Of a stretch of DNA of 17,179 nucleotides, positions 14,489 through 17,179 are shown in pieces; position 1 is the stretch's first letter, and each line of letters starts with the position of its first letter. Below the pieces are notes generated by a model. It did not search any database. It was not told where the DNA came from and was given only the letters and a program-made list of their open reading frames with translations. Made by a program: the position numbers and the translations under genes. Location: assembly GCA_004563195.1 (NCBI GenBank), contig SFTJ01000058.1, positions 1 to 17,179 of the forward strand, written 5' to 3'. This stretch comes from a bacterium. GTDB lineage: Bacteria > Bacteroidota > Bacteroidia > Bacteroidales > Muribaculaceae.

Positions 14489-17179
14489 ATGAAAACTACA
14501 ATACGACACTCACTCATAGCCTTGGCGCTCGCGGCACTGATGCCGCTCAGCGCTTTGGCACAAGATGCCCGTCAGCGCACCACCGCTACGGTGATAGCCG
14601 ACGTGCTCAATAGTATGCCCGCCGAAACCGAGGCACGATATAATGCCGCCATGCACGACCTTGCCGCTACCGGCGCCGACGGCGTGCAGCAATTGGCTGC
14701 CATGCTCGTGCCTGCCAAATCGGGCAAGAACTCCTATACCGAATATGCTCTGTTCGGACTCGCCACCTACGTTATGGCACCCGGACACGAAGCCGAGCGC
14801 GCTGAGGTGCGTCGCGGCATAGCTGCTGCCATAGAGCAGTGCTCCGACGATGCCAATCGCGCTTTCCTCTTGACTTTGCTCGAGAAATGCGCCACTGCCG
14901 ACGATGCTCAAGTGTTCTTGAAATACATTCAAGACCCTTATCTTGAACAATGGGCTATCAACGGCTTGGCACACACTCCCGGCACCGATGCTGTGCTGCT
15001 CGACCTGATGGGCCGCAGCGGCGGCAATAGCGAACTTCTGGCTTATGCAGCCGGCGTGAAGCGCCTCTCAGCCGCCGAGCCTACCCTGATAAAGTGGGCA
15101 ATCGGAGCCGATGAGCGCACTCGCCAAGCCGCTCTGCATGCTTTGGGCATCTGCGGCTCGCAAGAGGCACTGCCCGTGCTCGGCAAGGCAGCAAAAGCCA
15201 TAGGTTTTGCCTACGATAAGAGCGAAGCCACAGCTTCGTATCTGCGCCTGCTTCAAACCCTGGCAGAGCAGAAAAATGCAGTCGCAGCAGGCGAGGCAAA
15301 ACGCCTCACAGCGGCTTCCTATCCTTCGCATGTGCGTGCAGCGGCACTACGCGCTTTGATTGCCGCTGAGGGTGGCAATGCTCGCAGTGTAGTGATTAAG
15401 GCGCTGAGCGATAAAGACCGTGCCTACCGCGTGAGCGCTCTACGCCTCTCCGAAGCCTTTGCCGATGAGACATTCTACGCCACCGTGGCAAAGAAACTCA
15501 AGGGAAAAAGCGTGAAGCCCGAGAAAGCCGACATCCTCAATTGGTTCGGCACTCGCCATGTGGCATCGCAGATTGATGCCGTGATAGCCAATATCACTTC
15601 CACCGACACCGTGATAGCCGATGCAGCCATTGGCGCAGCCGGAAAAATAGGTGGCGAGAAGGCTTTGGCAGCCCTTATGGCACAACTCAAAGGCAGTCGC
15701 GCCGATGTAGCCTACAGAGCCCTCCTTTCGTTCAACGGCAGCATCGATAAGGCAGTGACTGCAGCACTCAATGCCGACAAATCGACACAAATATGCGCAT
15801 TGCGCTTGGCATCAGCCCGACACCTCACAGCGGCTTCGCCCATGGTATTCGCATTGCTTAACGCACCAGATGCCGAACTCAAGGCAGCGGCTTACGATGC
15901 TCTGCCCGGCGTGATGACACCAAGCGACTTTGCCACTACGGCACAACTGCTCGAAAAGGACGGCGGCGAGCACACAGCACAACTGCAAGCAGCGTTGATA
16001 AGTTCGATTAAGGGCCTCGATGATGCACAAAAGATGGCAGTAGCCAAACCGCTGATTGCCAAGTCGAAGCATCAGGCACTCTATTATCCAGTGCTTGCCG
16101 AAATCGGTTCGGCCGATGCCATTGCCGAAATCCTCAAAGGCTATAACGGCAACTACAAGAACGAGGCATTCGAAGCCCTGCTCAAGGTGAACAACCCCGT
16201 CACCATAGGCACGCTATATAACATTGCCGCTACCGAGAAAGCCTTCTCGCAGCGCGCTTTGAAACAATACACCACACTCGTGAACAAGAGCGGATATAAC
16301 GCCATTCGCAAATATCAGCTCTATCGTCAGGCACTCGAGCTGGCTACCGAAGCCGATGTGCAAAATCGCCTGATAAAGTTGCTCGGCAATACGCTCACTT
16401 ATCAAGCTTTCACTGTGATAGCGCCATACTTAGACCGCAGCGACAATGCCGAAGCGGCAGCCGAGGCAGTGCGCACTATCGCTTCGAAGACCGGCGACCG
16501 CACAGGCGGCGAAGCCATGCGCCAAGCACTCGAAAAAGCCATCAAGGTGTTTGAGGGCGTGGGCAATGCCGATGCCGGATATGCCATCGACGACATAAAA
16601 TCGATACTTCAGCGACTCAGCCCCGAAGCCTATGAGCCCATCGACGGCAATGCTTGGAGCGTGGTGGCACTCAATCCGGCCGAAATGGCTAAGGCAAGCG
16701 CCAAAATGGCTAAATCGGCGCAAGCATTGGCTGAAACAGCAGCCAAAGCATGGCAAGTGACCGATGGCGGCATAGCTTACACCGGCGACGGCACCGTGAC
16801 TATGGGTTCAGCCGATGAATATGCCAATTTCGAACTCATTTTCGACTGGAAAACGACCGACAAGGCTGCTGTTGGCGTGCGCTCAATACCGCAAATCGAC
16901 CTCGGCGGCGACCGTTCGGGCGCTTTGAGCGGAAATGTCATCAACAGCAATTCGTCCAAGCAGAAAGCCGACAACGCAGCCGGTGAGTGGAACAGCACAA
17001 CGGTGCGCGTGGTAGATGACCGCGTGACGGTGACCGTGAACGGCGTGGTAACTGCCGAAAATGTGATTCTCGAAAACACCTGCAATCGTCAGATTGCTCC
17101 CTATGCCTCGGGCAAGATACTTCTCATCAGCCAAGGTGCTCCGGTGGAATTTCGCGACATTATGGTGCGCCGACTCCCC
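14489..17179 (+). CDS. Secreted HEAT-repeat protein with C-terminal DUF1080-like domain, 3' end outside window
   Basis: From ATG 14489 the frame is open for 897 codons to the last base, so the stop lies beyond the window. Residues 1-24 are a Sec signal peptide cut at ALA-Q. About 30-710 is an Ala- and Leu-rich series of helical HEAT-type repeats (for example RTRQAALHALGICGSQEALPV and AAIGAAGKIGGEKALAALM segments). After a short Ala/Lys-rich helical linker (about 725-745), the rest resembles a DUF1080 jelly-roll: DEYANFELIFDWK, WNSTTVRVVDDRVTVTVNG and the closing VEFRDIMVRRL, which is normally within a few residues of the end. Large HEAT-DUF1080 proteins commonly accompany DUF1080 and Gfo/Idh/MocA genes in Bacteroidetes. 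A scaffold or glycan-binding role is plausible. It is the third gene of the operon, 27 bases after the previous stop. Confidence 0.85.
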   Translation, partial: MKTTIRHSLIALALAALMPLSALAQDARQRTTATVIADVLNSMPAETEARYNAAMHDLAATGADGVQQLAAMLVPAKSGKNSYTEYALFGLATYVMAPGHEAERAEVRRGIAAAIEQCSDDANRAFLLTLLEKCATADDAQVFLKYIQDPYLEQWAINGLAHTPGTDAVLLDLMGRSGGNSELLAYAAGVKRLSAAEPTLIKWAIGADERTRQAALHALGICGSQEALPVLGKAAKAIGFAYDKSEATASYLRLLQTLAEQKNAVAAGEAKRLTAASYPSHVRAAALRALIAAEGGNARSVVIKALSDKDRAYRVSALRLSEAFADETFYATVAKKLKGKSVKPEKADILNWFGTRHVASQIDAVIANITSTDTVIADAAIGAAGKIGGEKALAALMAQLKGSRADVAYRALLSFNGSIDKAVTAALNADKSTQICALRLASARHLTAASPMVFALLNAPDAELKAAAYDALPGVMTPSDFATTAQLLEKDGGEHTAQLQAALISSIKGLDDAQKMAVAKPLIAKSKHQALYYPVLAEIGSADAIAEILKGYNGNYKNEAFEALLKVNNPVTIGTLYNIAATEKAFSQRALKQYTTLVNKSGYNAIRKYQLYRQALELATEADVQNRLIKLLGNTLTYQAFTVIAPYLDRSDNAEAAAEAVRTIASKTGDRTGGEAMRQALEKAIKVFEGVGNADAGYAIDDIKSILQRLSPEAYEPIDGNAWSVVALNPAEMAKASAKMAKSAQALAETAAKAWQVTDGGIAYTGDGTVTMGSADEYANFELIFDWKTTDKAAVGVRSIPQIDLGGDRSGALSGNVINSNSSKQKADNAAGEWNSTTVRVVDDRVTVTVNGVVTAENVILENTCNRQIAPYASGKILLISQGAPVEFRDIMVRRLP

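Noticed and set aside
14510..17134. Multiple minus-strand frames of 60-154 codons
   Set aside because: They are all antisense to the single plus-strand HEAT-DUF1080 frame, which is open for the full 2691 bases.

Overview
The window looks like a chromosomal segment of a Bacteroidales bacterium, possibly Muribaculaceae or a near relative (inference; the family cannot be fixed from this sequence). Support comes from promoters of the Bacteroidetes sigma-ABfr type (TTTG, 19-20 bases, TAnnTTTG) upstream of three protein transcription units and a tRNA. Further support comes from a DUF5723-type outer-membrane protein, a putative surface lipoprotein and DUF1080/Gfo-Idh-MocA glycan genes, all typical of that phylum.

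Region 1 (1 to about 3660) is clearly AT-rich and looks accessory. It holds a small two-helix membrane protein whose reading frame runs upstream of any usable start, an unrecognised 117-residue protein, a secreted TPR plus retropepsin-like aspartic protease fusion, and a small membrane-anchored protein split by one in-frame TGA. Two closely similar hairpin terminators punctuate it. It ends at a shared terminator and a minus-strand tRNA-Met(CAT) at 3726-3799, so the composition break coincides with a tRNA 3' end.

Region 2 (4092-7416) is a self-contained transcription unit with promoter, lipoprotein, DUF5723 protein and terminator; it is probably an outer-membrane pair. Region 3 (7448-8475) is a monocistronic BASS-family transporter with its own promoter. 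A decayed histidine-kinase C-terminus follows it on the minus strand.

Region 4 (8640-11680) is a promoter-led three-gene operon: a LegB-like sugar-nucleotide 4,6-dehydratase, an uncharacterised ATP-grasp ligase and a NeuB/LegI-type nonulosonate synthase. The aminotransferase, epimerase and CMP-sugar synthetase that normally accompany such genes are absent from the window. This is the best candidate for an undescribed pathway here.

Region 5 (11801 to the end) is a tight operon: a lipoprotein with two DUF1080 (3-keto-disaccharide hydrolase) domains, a Tat-signal Gfo/Idh/MocA oxidoreductase, and a long HEAT-repeat protein with a third, degenerate DUF1080-like end that runs off the window. Together they resemble the 3-keto route of glycoside cleavage, in which a sugar C3-OH is oxidised and the glycosidic bond is then eliminated or hydrolysed in the periplasm.
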